Shown one piece after another: positions 54,689-63,935 of a DNA stretch of 64,000 bases. The notes under the pieces were generated by a model. It saw nothing but the letters and a program-made list of their open reading frames with translations, did not search any database and was not told where the DNA came from. The position numbers and the translations under genes were made by a program. Source of the DNA: Clostridium beijerinckii (lineage in GTDB: Bacteria; Bacillota; Clostridia; Clostridiales; Clostridiaceae); assembly GCF_018223745.1 (NCBI RefSeq), contig NZ_CP073653.1, positions 4,948,001-5,012,000 on the forward strand, given 5' to 3'. How positions within the stretch are numbered: the first letter of the stretch is position 1; the number at the start of each line of letters is the position of its first letter.

Positions 54689-56395
54689 CTACAAATGTTG
54701 TTTATATATATCTGAAAATTCAATATTTATTTTTTCTACACAAGTATTAATTATATTATTACTTATATTAACTCTTTCTTTACTTTTATTTAATACCTTT
54801 ACTGGAAGTTTAATCGTAAATTTAGTTCCTACCCCATATTTACTTTCCACTGATATCGTGCCATCATGCATCTCTACTAAGGACTTTACGAGAGATAATC
54901 CAATTCCGCTTCCTTCATAATTTCTTGTAAAAGATTTATCTACTTGTCTAAATCTATCAAAAATAATTTCAACTTTTTCTTCTGGAATTCCTATACCTGT
55001 ATCTTCTACAGACAAGGTTATATATTCTTCTCCATCAAATATATTTACAAATATGCTTCCATCATCATCTGTAAACTTTATGCAATTAGACAGTAGGTTT
55101 AACATAATCCTTTCAATTTTATCAGGATCACAAGCAATAATTTTTTCTTCAACATCGGTATCAAATATAAGGTTTATATTGTTATTGCTTATATAACCAG
55201 CTACTGACAGAGTGATTTCTTCTACGACACTGACAATGTTACAATTAATCATATCAATCTGAAAATGTCCTGCATCTAATTTAGTTGAATCAATTAAATT
55301 ATTTATTAAACGAAGTAATCTAAAACAATTTTGTCTTTCAATGTCTATATTATTAATTATCTTTCCTTTGTCGATCGGTTTTTCTTTATCTAAAAGATCT
55401 CTTCTTAGAATTTGTATCACACCTAGTATTATATTAAGTGGTGTTCTCAATTCGTGAGAAATATTAGCAAAAAATTCAGTTCTTAATTTTTCTAATTCCA
55501 AAGCCTCTTCTTTTGATTTTAATTCAGTATTTTTTCTTTCAGTTATGTCTCTTACAGTTGCAATAATAGCCTTCTGCTCATTAAATATTATTGCACGACT
55601 ATTACTCTCAACCCAAAACTCTTTATGATTTTTATCTATTGAAATAGCTTCAAGGGTTACTGGAGTATTAATCTTATTTTTCTTTCTATCATTAATCAAT
55701 TTAAGTATATCATCGTATATGTACGGTGAATTTTTTGAAATAATATCTTTTATACTCATACCAATTAGTTCATCATGTAGATATCCATATAGCCTATTAG
55801 CAGTATCATTAACGTTAACTATAATCCCATTAAAATCATGAATCAATATTGCATCACTTACCGAATTGAAAATAGTGCTTAAGTAAACTTCACTTTTCTT
55901 TAATTTCTTATTTGTTTGCTTTAACTCATCTATAAGCTTAATATTTTTCATTTTCAATTCATATGTCTCCAAAGCCCTTTTTACGGAAATTAACAACTCA
56001 TCTGCCTCCAATGGCTTTAAAAGAAATTTATAAATATGCCCTTCATTAATTGAATCAATAATATCTTTCACATCCATGAATCCAGTTAAAATAATACGAA
56101 TTGCATTTGGGACAATAGATATTGTTTGCTTTAATAATTCAACCCCTGTCATTCCTGGCATGCGCTGATCTGAGATAATCAAATTGATTTTTTTAGAACA
56201 TGATTCATCTTTAAGTATATTTAATGCTTCAAACCCATTTTCTGCTTTGATTACATCATACTCTTCTTCTAAGAGTCTTGTTAAAGCCTCAAGATTTGCT
56301 AGTTCATCATCAATTAATAGTATTGTATATTTTTTATCTTTACTATCTGTTTTATTAAGTTCTCTAAGCTTGTCCTTATTTATAACAAATTTCAT
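54689..56395 (-). CDS. receiver-PAS hybrid histidine kinase
   Basis: This 568-residue cytosolic kinase has no membrane helix. It has an N-terminal receiver domain (about 24-140; phospho-Asp76 in LIISDQRMPGMTG, Lys127 in FLLKPLEADE), a PAS domain (about 170-290), HisKA with His314 (EFFANISHELRTPLN) and HATPase_c (NLLSNCIKFTDDD ... VEDTGIGIPEEKVEIIFDRFRQVD ... GSGIGLSLVKSLVEMHDG). It lies 72 bp after a membrane kinase and probably receives phosphate from it through the receiver. No DNA-binding output is nearby. Confidence 0.9.
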   Translation of the reverse strand: MKFVINKDKLRELNKTDSKDKKYTILLIDDELANLEALTRLLEEEYDVIKAENGFEALNILKDESCSKKINLIISDQRMPGMTGVELLKQTISIVPNAIRIILTGFMDVKDIIDSINEGHIYKFLLKPLEADELLISVKRALETYELKMKNIKLIDELKQTNKKLKKSEVYLSTIFNSVSDAILIHDFNGIIVNVNDTANRLYGYLHDELIGMSIKDIISKNSPYIYDDILKLINDRKKNKINTPVTLEAISIDKNHKEFWVESNSRAIIFNEQKAIIATVRDITERKNTELKSKEEALELEKLRTEFFANISHELRTPLNIILGVIQILRRDLLDKEKPIDKGKIINNIDIERQNCFRLLRLINNLIDSTKLDAGHFQIDMINCNIVSVVEEITLSVAGYISNNNINLIFDTDVEEKIIACDPDKIERIMLNLLSNCIKFTDDDGSIFVNIFDGEEYITLSVEDTGIGIPEEKVEIIFDRFRQVDKSFTRNYEGSGIGLSLVKSLVEMHDGTISVESKYGVGTKFTIKLPVKVLNKSKERVNISNNIINTCVEKINIEFSDIYKQHL

Positions 56396-56467
56396 TTATC
56401 TTCTCCTTACTGAAATTAAAATATAATTTTAGATTATGGTGCCTTATTGATTTTATTATTAATATCT

Positions 56468-58417
56468 TTAGTAAGGAATATGAATAGTTATAGTCGATCC
56501 TTCCCCCACTTTAGATTCAACATCAATAGTTCCATTATGTTTTTCAATAATACCATATGATATAGACATACCTAACCATGTTCCTTGTCCCATTGGTTTA
56601 GTTGTAAAAAATGGTTCAAATATTCTTGATATTGTATCTTTAGTCATACCACACCCATTATCACAAAATTCGATTATAATTTCTTTGTTATTGTCAAAAA
56701 CTCTTATTACTATTAATCCATTATTTTCACATACTAAGTCATTTTGCTTTTCAACTATAGCATGACACGCATTTACAATTATATTTAAAAATACCTGATT
56801 TAATTGTGAAGGATAGCACACTATCTTCCTATGAGTTTGAAAGTTCTTAATAAATTTAATTTGTTTAGTATATTGAGTTTTAACTAACCTTATTGTCGTT
56901 TCCAAAGCTTCTGAAACATCTATCTCTTTTTTAACAGCCTCATCAAGCCTAGAGAATAATCTCAAATCGTTAACTATGGTTGTTACTTGATTAGATCCAT
57001 CTAGAATATTAATTATTGATTTAGAAAATTTGTTGAAATATTGTTCGAAAAAATTTAACACATCATCATCCGCATCATCTAATAATTCCATAAGTTCTTC
57101 TTTAAAATTGTATAAATCCATATCCAGAACTTTTGAACTTAAATATATGTAATTAATGGGATTATTAATTTCATGTGCTACCCCTGCTACTAAAGTACCA
57201 AGACTAGCCATCTTTTCTGATTGAATCAATTTTGACTGAGCTGATTTGAGCTTATTATGTTGATCTTCTAACTCAGCAAGAGTCTGCATAAGTTGTTTTG
57301 TTCTTTCATTAACTTTATCTTCTAGTTCATCATTAACGCGTTTCAACTCTTCGCTAATTTTTTTACGTTCTGTAATATCATTCCAAACAAATATTATGCA
57401 TTCAATACAGTCAATTTCAATTATTTCCGTTGAAAATAATCCAACTCTAACTTCTCCATATTTAGTATTCCAAGTTATCTCTTCATTACGCAACATACCT
57501 CCACTATCTAATATTTGAATCACATTCAAATGATGTTCTTCATTTTCCCACAAGTTAAACTCATGGGAGTAATGACCAATTATCTCTTCACGTTTATATC
57601 CAAAAGTGCGTAAAAACGCTTGATTTATTTCAATGTATAGCTTATCACTAAACCTTACAATAGCGATTACATCGGCGCTATAATTAAACGCCTTATTGAA
57701 TTTCTCTTCTGAAGATTTGAGTTCACTTATTGCTTCATTCCTCTGCTGAATCATATTATATAAATTTTGAGACATATTATTAAATTTAATAGCCAATTCC
57801 CCTATTTCATCTCTTGAATTAATAAATAATCTGTGAGTCAAGTTTCCATTTGATATCTCATCAGTTCCTACACTCAACTCATATATAGACTTGGTAACAA
57901 TACGGGAAACAATACTTATTGCTAACCAAAGAAGTAAAACCATTACCAAGATTCTTATAATTGTAGCAATTATGTAATTTTCAATAACTTTTGATTTATA
58001 ATACCTTGTAATACCTATAGTTATCTCACCTATTGGTATTTCATCTTTTAAAACATTAACCTTCTTTATGATCAAATTCTGCTCAGAATATATATCATCT
58101 TTTTTATACTTATTATATATTTCTCCATTTCCCTTAGCTTTAACTTGAATATAACCAATTTCCTCATCCTCAAATAATGCATCACTAATTTTTTTAATTC
58201 CTACAATATTTAAATTCCAAATTGGGTCTTGATAGCTAAGTGCTGCTAATCTAGTGATTGTTTCAACTTTTTGCATTGAATCCTTATTTATTCCTGCAAC
58301 CAATATTATTATTCTTATTATTTCAAATATTAACATGGTAATTATAACCACTGTTAATGTTGAAATTGTAAATCTGTGCTTAATCTTCATATTCCTGAAT
58401 TTCTTTTTTACGCTCAT
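56468..58417 (-). CDS. membrane sensor histidine kinase (HAMP-PAS-HisKA-HATPase)
   Basis: This 649-residue kinase has membrane helices at about 18-42 and 148-172 around a 100-residue external domain. HAMP (about 173-225) and PAS (about 235-355) follow. A coiled coil leads to the HisKA His415 (GTLVAGVAHEINNPINYI) and HATPase_c (QVFLNIIVNACHAI ... FCDNGCGMTKDTISRIFEPFFTTKPMGQGTWLGMSISYGIIEKHNG). It is 10 bp downstream of an anchored binding protein, which probably docks on the external domain. Together with the next gene it forms a signalling operon. Confidence 0.92.
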   Translation of the reverse strand: MSVKKKFRNMKIKHRFTISTLTVVIITMLIFEIIRIIILVAGINKDSMQKVETITRLAALSYQDPIWNLNIVGIKKISDALFEDEEIGYIQVKAKGNGEIYNKYKKDDIYSEQNLIIKKVNVLKDEIPIGEITIGITRYYKSKVIENYIIATIIRILVMVLLLWLAISIVSRIVTKSIYELSVGTDEISNGNLTHRLFINSRDEIGELAIKFNNMSQNLYNMIQQRNEAISELKSSEEKFNKAFNYSADVIAIVRFSDKLYIEINQAFLRTFGYKREEIIGHYSHEFNLWENEEHHLNVIQILDSGGMLRNEEITWNTKYGEVRVGLFSTEIIEIDCIECIIFVWNDITERKKISEELKRVNDELEDKVNERTKQLMQTLAELEDQHNKLKSAQSKLIQSEKMASLGTLVAGVAHEINNPINYIYLSSKVLDMDLYNFKEELMELLDDADDDVLNFFEQYFNKFSKSIINILDGSNQVTTIVNDLRLFSRLDEAVKKEIDVSEALETTIRLVKTQYTKQIKFIKNFQTHRKIVCYPSQLNQVFLNIIVNACHAIVEKQNDLVCENNGLIVIRVFDNNKEIIIEFCDNGCGMTKDTISRIFEPFFTTKPMGQGTWLGMSISYGIIEKHNGTIDVESKVGEGSTITIHIPY

Positions 58418-58427
58418 AATTTAACCC

Positions 58428-59759
58428 TTATTTACCCATATGATTTAATACTGGAATGTACTCTTTACTTCCAAATAGATCTTCATACTCAAATTCTGAA
58501 ATATTATCCTTTGAAATTATAGGCACACACGGACCACTTTGGAATGGAAAATCTATCCCTGCCTTTTCTCCATTTAAAATTCTTACAATCATATCTAGTG
58601 CTATTCTACATTGTTGGATAGTTTGATCTGATGGAGAAGCTAATACAGATCCCTTTTCTATTAGATTAAAAACATCACTTGTCATGTATGTTGATACAAT
58701 TCTTATATTTTTAAATTTCTCTTTGCATTTAGCAATAAATTTTTCGGCTTCAATTACTGCTGGAGCACAACCAACTAAATAATCATAATCATCATTATTT
58801 TCCAAAACGCTTGTTATATGTAATCGCTGCATATCAGGTCTAGTGTCTCCATAAAAAGGATTACTAATATCTATCTTTTGATTATTTTTCTTTAACCTTG
58901 AAACTGCATCTTTAAAGCCATTTAATGTATCTAATGCCCATCCTGATTCTTTTGGCCCAGGAAAAAATGCAATTTTTATATCTTTACCTGCTGAATCTTC
59001 AACAACATACTCTCCTGCTTTATATCCCATATCATAATAGGAAACTATTGCTTTTGCGCTAATATCAGGACTATTAATATCATTTACTAGTGCAACAATA
59101 GGCTTATCATAATGAACAATATTCTCTACATCTGAATTAAATTTTGTATTATCTAATGTAGCAAACACTATTCCATCAATTTTATCATCCTCAGCTAAAT
59201 CCATTAGCTCCTCTTTTTGGTTTCCAAACTCTATATAGCCTCCAACTGCATATAACTTTACCTTCACTCCTAATTCCTTTGCATAATTTATTATTCCATA
59301 ATTCGCTGAGACCCAATATTGATCTTCAAAGTGAGGCAGCAAAACGCCTATTGTATATTCCTTCTTAGGCTTAATATGCCTCCACTTTTCTTTTACAACG
59401 CCTCTCATATCACCCTCTTTACTATTTGAAGCAGCATCAATATTATAATAGCTATTTACTATTAACTTTTTTTTACCTATTTGTGTAAGAATTCTATCAT
59501 CATTTGTCTCCACTGTTGTTATACTCTTCGATACACGTTCTCTTTCCACGTATTCTTCTTTTTCTTTTCTGACAATATCATTAGATCCTATGTTCTTGTG
59601 ATTTTTTATATATGCTAATCCCAATATAAATACTACTGACGTTATCAAAATTGATAGTCCTAACTTTCTATTGATATATTTTCCAACTTTCGTAGCAAAG
59701 CACATCCTTACTTTCAAGCTCTCTATGGATATTACCTGCAGTATTACTTTAATCGTCAT
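58428..59759 (-). CDS. membrane-anchored periplasmic-binding-type sensor protein (TorT-like)
   Basis: The 443-residue protein has an N-terminal membrane helix (about 33-51) without a lipobox Cys. A charged linker follows, then a type 1 periplasmic-binding domain (about 130-430): YTIGVLLPHFEDQYWVSANYGI, DKIDGIVFATLD, IVALVNDINSPDI, FFPGPKESGWALDTLNGFKDAV and DYLVGCAPAVIEAEKF. That order, and pairing with a kinase, is like TorT of the TMAO-sensing TorT/TorS pair. The ligand is unknown. GGAGT site 5 bp before the ATG; first gene of a three-gene signalling operon. Confidence 0.82.
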   Translation of the reverse strand: MTIKVILQVISIESLKVRMCFATKVGKYINRKLGLSILITSVVFILGLAYIKNHKNIGSNDIVRKEKEEYVERERVSKSITTVETNDDRILTQIGKKKLIVNSYYNIDAASNSKEGDMRGVVKEKWRHIKPKKEYTIGVLLPHFEDQYWVSANYGIINYAKELGVKVKLYAVGGYIEFGNQKEELMDLAEDDKIDGIVFATLDNTKFNSDVENIVHYDKPIVALVNDINSPDISAKAIVSYYDMGYKAGEYVVEDSAGKDIKIAFFPGPKESGWALDTLNGFKDAVSRLKKNNQKIDISNPFYGDTRPDMQRLHITSVLENNDDYDYLVGCAPAVIEAEKFIAKCKEKFKNIRIVSTYMTSDVFNLIEKGSVLASPSDQTIQQCRIALDMIVRILNGEKAGIDFPFQSGPCVPIISKDNISEFEYEDLFGSKEYIPVLNHMGK

Positions 59760-59894
59760 TAAACTCCATTAAACTTGCTATTCTACTATAATCTTTATGC
59801 TATCTTAAGTTTAATTTTTTTACTATAATTTGTCAAAACATACTATATGACAATATTCTGCAAAATATATTTTATGCTCAGTATAAATAAGAAT

Positions 59895-59948
59895 AAAATA
59901 AAAGCACTATACCAGAAATTCCAGTAAACAGTGCCTTTGAAATACTAT
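59895..59948 (-). terminator. terminator of the thi operon
   Basis: AAAGGCACT/AGTGCTTTT arms are followed by ATTTTATTC on the minus strand, 12 bp past the thiE stop. Confidence 0.6.
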
Positions 59949-59959
59949 ATATTTAATTG

Positions 59960-60589
59960 TTAGATTTTAATAAATTCATTTTTTAATTCTTTAGCGGCTG
60001 TAGTAATATCTTCCTTTGCTATAATAGCAGAAACTATTGCAAGTCCATCAATTCCTATTCCTTTGAAATCCTTAACTCTATCCTTATTTATTCCACCTAT
60101 TACAACTATAGGTATAGATACATTTTCTCTAATTTTTCTTAATTCATCCATACTAGTTGAATCTGCGTCTTTTTTAGTACCAGTTGAATACATCGCACCA
60201 ACTCCTAAATAATCAGCTCCATTTTTTTCTGCTTCAAGAGCTTCATTTACAGACCCTGTTGAAACTCCAAGGATTTTATCATTTCCTATGACTTTTCTTA
60301 CAATTGCTGCAGGAATATCACTTTGTCCAACATGCACTCCAGCCGCATCTACTGCTAGTGCAATATCCACTCTATCATTTATTATTAATGGAATATTGTG
60401 TTTATCTGTAATTTCTTTAACTCTCACAGCTGTATTATAGAAGTCGAGTGATGAACAATCTTTTTCTCTTAATTGAATTAATGTACATCCTCCAATTATA
60501 GCTTTTTCCACAGCTTCTTCTAAAGTTTCTGTACTCATTAAATCTCTATCTGTTACAAGGTAGATACTATAATCTATTTTAGGTTTCAT
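59960..60589 (-). CDS. thiE: thiamine-phosphate synthase
   Basis: The enzyme joins HMP-diphosphate and thiazole phosphate to give thiamine phosphate. The 209-residue TIM barrel has YLVTDRDLM, IQLREKDCSS (diphosphate-binding Arg and Lys), LIINDRVDIALAVDAAGVHVGQSD (Asp ligands), GVSTGSVNEALEAEKNGADYLGVGAMYSTGTKKDA and VVIGGINKD. All family-conserved residues appear intact. Last gene of thiD-thiC-thiM-thiE, 92 bp after thiM with a small hairpin (60640-60669) between. Confidence 0.96.
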   Translation of the reverse strand: MKPKIDYSIYLVTDRDLMSTETLEEAVEKAIIGGCTLIQLREKDCSSLDFYNTAVRVKEITDKHNIPLIINDRVDIALAVDAAGVHVGQSDIPAAIVRKVIGNDKILGVSTGSVNEALEAEKNGADYLGVGAMYSTGTKKDADSTSMDELRKIRENVSIPIVVIGGINKDRVKDFKGIGIDGLAIVSAIIAKEDITTAAKELKNEFIKI

Positions 60590-60639
60590 GAAACTCCTCT
60601 CTCCTTCATATTATATTTTAGATAAGTTCACACATTAAT

Positions 60640-60669
60640 GCGTGTATTTCATTTCAATGATATACACGC
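60640..60669 (-). repeat. hairpin in the thiM-thiE spacer
   Basis: GCGTGTAT/ATACACGC forms a perfect 8-bp stem with a 14-nt loop. It has no T tract, so it is probably an RNA processing or stability element rather than a terminator. Confidence 0.4.
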
Positions 60670-60681
60670 AAACATTGTTTA

Positions 60682-61512
60682 TTATATTTCCTTTATCTTA
60701 TTCATCTTTTCAATGATATTAGAAGTCAAATTGCTTATGGCATCTATAATTGCAATATGAAAACTTCCTGTTCCAATCTTCCCTGCTTTATCCAAAGCAA
60801 TTTCACCCGATATTCCCATTGAAATGATACCAGAAACTGCTCCTATAAAATAATCTGAACCTGCCCCACAAAACGCTCCAATTAATGCAGTTGTCATGCA
60901 GCCTGTTCCTGTGACGTTAGATAACATCTTAGTTCCATTTTCAAGTATAACTACTCTTTCTCCATCAGATATAATATCTGTTGCACCTGTAATGGCTACA
61001 GTACACTGAAGTTTTTTAGCTAAGTTTTTAGCTACATCTATTCCCTCATCATTTCCTGTTCTTGCGTCATTTTCTGAGGCATCAACTCCCTTAGTTGTAG
61101 AGCCTAATCCGCTTATAAATTTAATCTCAGACATATTTCCACGTAAAACACTTATTTTCACTTCTTCTAATAATCTCTTTGTTGTTGAATTTCTAAATTC
61201 TGATGCTCCTGCTCCAACTGGATCAAAAACGACTGGAATATTTAATTCATTTGCTTTCTTACCAGATGCAATCATAGATTCAATAGTTCGCTCATTTAAT
61301 GTTCCAATATTTATTACAAGGGCAGATGAAATCTTAGTAATATCCGCTGCTTCTTTTATATCATCAGCCATAATTGGTGATGCACCTATTGCAAGTAAAA
61401 TATTCGCACAATCATTAACTGTAACATAATTTGTTATATTATGCACAAGTGGTTTCTTATTCCTAACTTCATTTAATAAACTTCCTATTTTAATTGATAT
61501 TTCATTACTCAT
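60682..61512 (-). CDS. thiM: hydroxyethylthiazole kinase
   Basis: The enzyme phosphorylates salvaged thiazole alcohol for ThiE. At 276 aa it is a ribokinase-like fold with KKPLVHNITNYVTVNDCANILLAIGASPIMADD at the N-terminus, VFDPVGAGAS, LRGNMSEIKFISG and the phosphate loop SNVTGTGCMTTALIGAF with its catalytic Cys. The ATG at 61512 has no ribosome binding site directly upstream; an AGGAGG lies 49 nt away behind a hairpin. It pairs with thiD as the salvage branch of the pathway. Confidence 0.95.
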   Translation of the reverse strand: MSNEISIKIGSLLNEVRNKKPLVHNITNYVTVNDCANILLAIGASPIMADDIKEAADITKISSALVINIGTLNERTIESMIASGKKANELNIPVVFDPVGAGASEFRNSTTKRLLEEVKISVLRGNMSEIKFISGLGSTTKGVDASENDARTGNDEGIDVAKNLAKKLQCTVAITGATDIISDGERVVILENGTKMLSNVTGTGCMTTALIGAFCGAGSDYFIGAVSGIISMGISGEIALDKAGKIGTGSFHIAIIDAISNLTSNIIEKMNKIKEI

Positions 61513-61566
61513 AAATATCTTTTAGTAAGAATTCATTCTTTAATGATCCTTACTAAAATACCTCCT
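61513..61566 (-). promoter_or_regulatory. thiM translation start with hairpin between Shine-Dalgarno and ATG
   Basis: Minus strand, in order: AGGAGG (61561-61566), TA, stem TTTTAGTAAG (61549-61558), inner stem TCATT-AAAG-AATGA, stem CTTACTAAAA (61520-61529), GATATTT, ATG (61510-61512). If the 39-nt hairpin forms, the Shine-Dalgarno-to-start distance shrinks to 9 nt, which is optimal. No other usable site or in-frame start is seen. Confidence 0.5.
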
Positions 61567-61717
61567 CTCAAAAGTAAAAATTTTTCAAGTTTCTTTTGCT
61601 TGATATCTATGTTGCAATTATGAACTTGCATTTAAAATTCTAGTAAACTAAGTACTCAATAAAAATAATACTATAGAAATTCAACTGCAACATATATAAT
61701 TATACCTCATATAAATC

Positions 61718-63028
61718 TTATTTCTGGTCAAGAAGCTCCACTTTATCGCCATTTAAAATTCTGTTAGTTGTTCTTACTGCACACATTTTCCCGCACATAG
61801 AACAGCTATGCATATCTTCTGGTGGTACACTTTCAAAATATTCTCTAGCCTTTTTCCCATCAATAGCAATCTTGAACATCTCTTCCCAATCAAGTTTTTG
61901 ACGAGCATCTGCCATTGCATCATCTCTATCTCTAGCCCCTGGAAGTCCATTAGCAATGTCTGCTGCATGAGCTGCAATTTTCGATGCAATAATTCCTTCT
62001 CTAACATCAGATAAATCAGGAAGTCTTAAATGCTCAGCTGGTGTTACATAGCAAAGGAAATTGGCTCCATGTGTTGCTGCAATAGCGCCACCAATGGCTG
62101 AAGTTATATGATCATACCCAGGTGCAATATCTGTAACAAGAGGGCCTAGTACATAGAAAGGTGCCCCATGGCATAATCTTTTTTCAATTTGCATATTAGC
62201 TGCAATCTCATTCATTGCCATATGACCTGGTCCTTCTATCATAACTTGTACATCTTTTTCCCAAGCTCTTTTTGTTAATAATCCTAACTCTATAAGTTCT
62301 GTAATTTGTCCAGCATCTGTTGAATCATCAATACAGCCAGGTCTCATAGCATCTCCAAGACTTATTGTTACATCATATTCTCTTAGTATATCAAGTAATT
62401 CATCATAGTATTCATAAAATGGATTCTCATTTCCTGTCATCTCCATCCATGCAAATAGCAATGACCCACCTCTTGATACTATATTTAATCTTCTCTTATC
62501 TTCTTTAAATATCGAAACTGTTCTTTTATTTATTCCTGCATGAATAGTAACAAAATCAACCCCAGCTTTAGCATGAGCTAACACCACGTCAAGAAAATCT
62601 TTAGCTTTTATATCTAAAAGATCTTTTTCAAGGTATCCAATTGCATCATACATAGGAACTGTTCCTATCATAGCTGGAGAATATTCTATAAGCTTTTCCC
62701 TGAACTCTTGAGTCTTCCCATAATTACTTAAATCCATTATTGCTTCTGCACCAAAATCAACTGCCATTTTTACTTTTTCCATCTCTCTGCAATAATCAAC
62801 CGAATCTCCTGATATCCCTAAGTTTACATTTATCTTTGTTCTTAATCCATCACCAATCCCCTCAGGGCTAAGTGATTTATGGTTGATATTAGCCGGTATA
62901 GCTACTTTACCTTCTGCAACAAGTTTCATTAATTTTTCTTCTGAAATTCTTTCTTTTTCCGCTACTATTTTCATTTCCTTTGTAACTATACCTTTTTTAG
63001 CTGCTTCCATTTGTGTTTTATAATTCAT
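61718..63028 (-). CDS. thiC: phosphomethylpyrimidine synthase ThiC
   Basis: This radical SAM enzyme turns AIR (a purine intermediate) into HMP-phosphate. At 436 aa it is the short form usual in anaerobes. Blocks are GDGLRTKINVNLGIS, AVDFGAEAIMDLS, TVPMYDAIGY, FVTIHAGINKRTV, SLGDAMRPGCIDDSTDAGQ, MIEGPGHMAMNEIAANM, CHGAPFYVLGPLVTDIAPGYDHI and HAADIANGLPGARDRDDAM. The iron-sulfur motif CSMCGKMC (CX2CX4C) is near the C-terminus. I start at MNYKT (ATG at 63028) behind GAGGAGAGGG. Second gene of the thi operon. Confidence 0.97.
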   Translation of the reverse strand: MNYKTQMEAAKKGIVTKEMKIVAEKERISEEKLMKLVAEGKVAIPANINHKSLSPEGIGDGLRTKINVNLGISGDSVDYCREMEKVKMAVDFGAEAIMDLSNYGKTQEFREKLIEYSPAMIGTVPMYDAIGYLEKDLLDIKAKDFLDVVLAHAKAGVDFVTIHAGINKRTVSIFKEDKRRLNIVSRGGSLLFAWMEMTGNENPFYEYYDELLDILREYDVTISLGDAMRPGCIDDSTDAGQITELIELGLLTKRAWEKDVQVMIEGPGHMAMNEIAANMQIEKRLCHGAPFYVLGPLVTDIAPGYDHITSAIGGAIAATHGANFLCYVTPAEHLRLPDLSDVREGIIASKIAAHAADIANGLPGARDRDDAMADARQKLDWEEMFKIAIDGKKAREYFESVPPEDMHSCSMCGKMCAVRTTNRILNGDKVELLDQK

Positions 63029-63098
63029 TTCTTTCCCTCTCCTCATACCATTATTATTTAATTTATTAGTTATAAAATTCAACTTGAGTTCTATAGTA

Positions 63099-63905
63099 TT
63101 ATTCAATCATTCCTGCTTTCTTATATAGCTCGTAAAAATGGTTAGTAGGGCCTACACCTTTACCAAGCTCAAAACCATGTTCGATTGCACATGTTATATA
63201 TTCTTTACCACTTCTAACCGCTTCCTCTATTGTCATATTCTTAGCCAAATTTGCTGCTATAGTTGAAGATAAAGTACATCCTGTTCCATGAGTATGGGTA
63301 GTATTTATTCTTTCTTGTTTTAGAATAAGAAAGCTCTTTCCATCATATAACAAGTCTGTTGCTTCCCCTTCTAAATGCCCCCCTTTAACTAAAACTGCCT
63401 TCGGACCAAGTTCTTTAAGTTTCAAGGCCGCTTCCTTCATTTCATCTAAGTTTTCTATTTTCATCCCTAAAATTTCTTCTGCCTCTGGTAAATTAGGAGT
63501 TATTAATGTTGCTAATGGAAATAATTCCTTAACTAAAGTATCTTTTGAATCCTTCGATAACAGATTAAATCCACTTTTAGAAATCATAACTGGATCTAGA
63601 ACTATCACTGGTAGTTTATCAACTTTTCTCAAAGATTTTGATATAGCTTTTATAGATTCAATTTTAGAAACCATTCCTATTTTTATAGCATCTACTCTTA
63701 TATCTTCAAAAATAACATCTATCTGAGATTCAATCATTTCAGGATTTATATCTTGAATTCCAAAAACCCCCATAGTATTTTGAGCCGTTACCGCTGTGAT
63801 AACGCTCATTCCATATACTCCATTTGCCGAGAAAGCTTTTAAATCCGCTTGAATTCCTGCTCCTCCACAAGTATCCGATCCTGCAATAGTTAATGCTCTA
63901 AACAT
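63099..63905 (-). CDS. thiD: hydroxymethylpyrimidine/phosphomethylpyrimidine kinase
   Basis: The enzyme phosphorylates HMP and HMP-phosphate to HMP-diphosphate for ThiE. This 268-residue ribokinase-fold protein has AGSDTCGGAGIQADLKAFSANGVYGMSVITAVTAQNT, VLDPVMISKSG, LITPNLPEAEEILG, AVLVKGGHLEG and the anion-hole loop THTHGTGCTLSSTIAANLA. It has an AAAGGATG site. First complete thi gene of the operon in the window. No TPP riboswitch lies within the 95 bp upstream, so any riboswitch must be further up. Confidence 0.96.
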   Translation of the reverse strand: MFRALTIAGSDTCGGAGIQADLKAFSANGVYGMSVITAVTAQNTMGVFGIQDINPEMIESQIDVIFEDIRVDAIKIGMVSKIESIKAISKSLRKVDKLPVIVLDPVMISKSGFNLLSKDSKDTLVKELFPLATLITPNLPEAEEILGMKIENLDEMKEAALKLKELGPKAVLVKGGHLEGEATDLLYDGKSFLILKQERINTTHTHGTGCTLSSTIAANLAKNMTIEEAVRSGKEYITCAIEHGFELGKGVGPTNHFYELYKKAGMIE

Positions 63906-63935
63906 AAACTCATCCTTTCACCTATAATATTTCAT

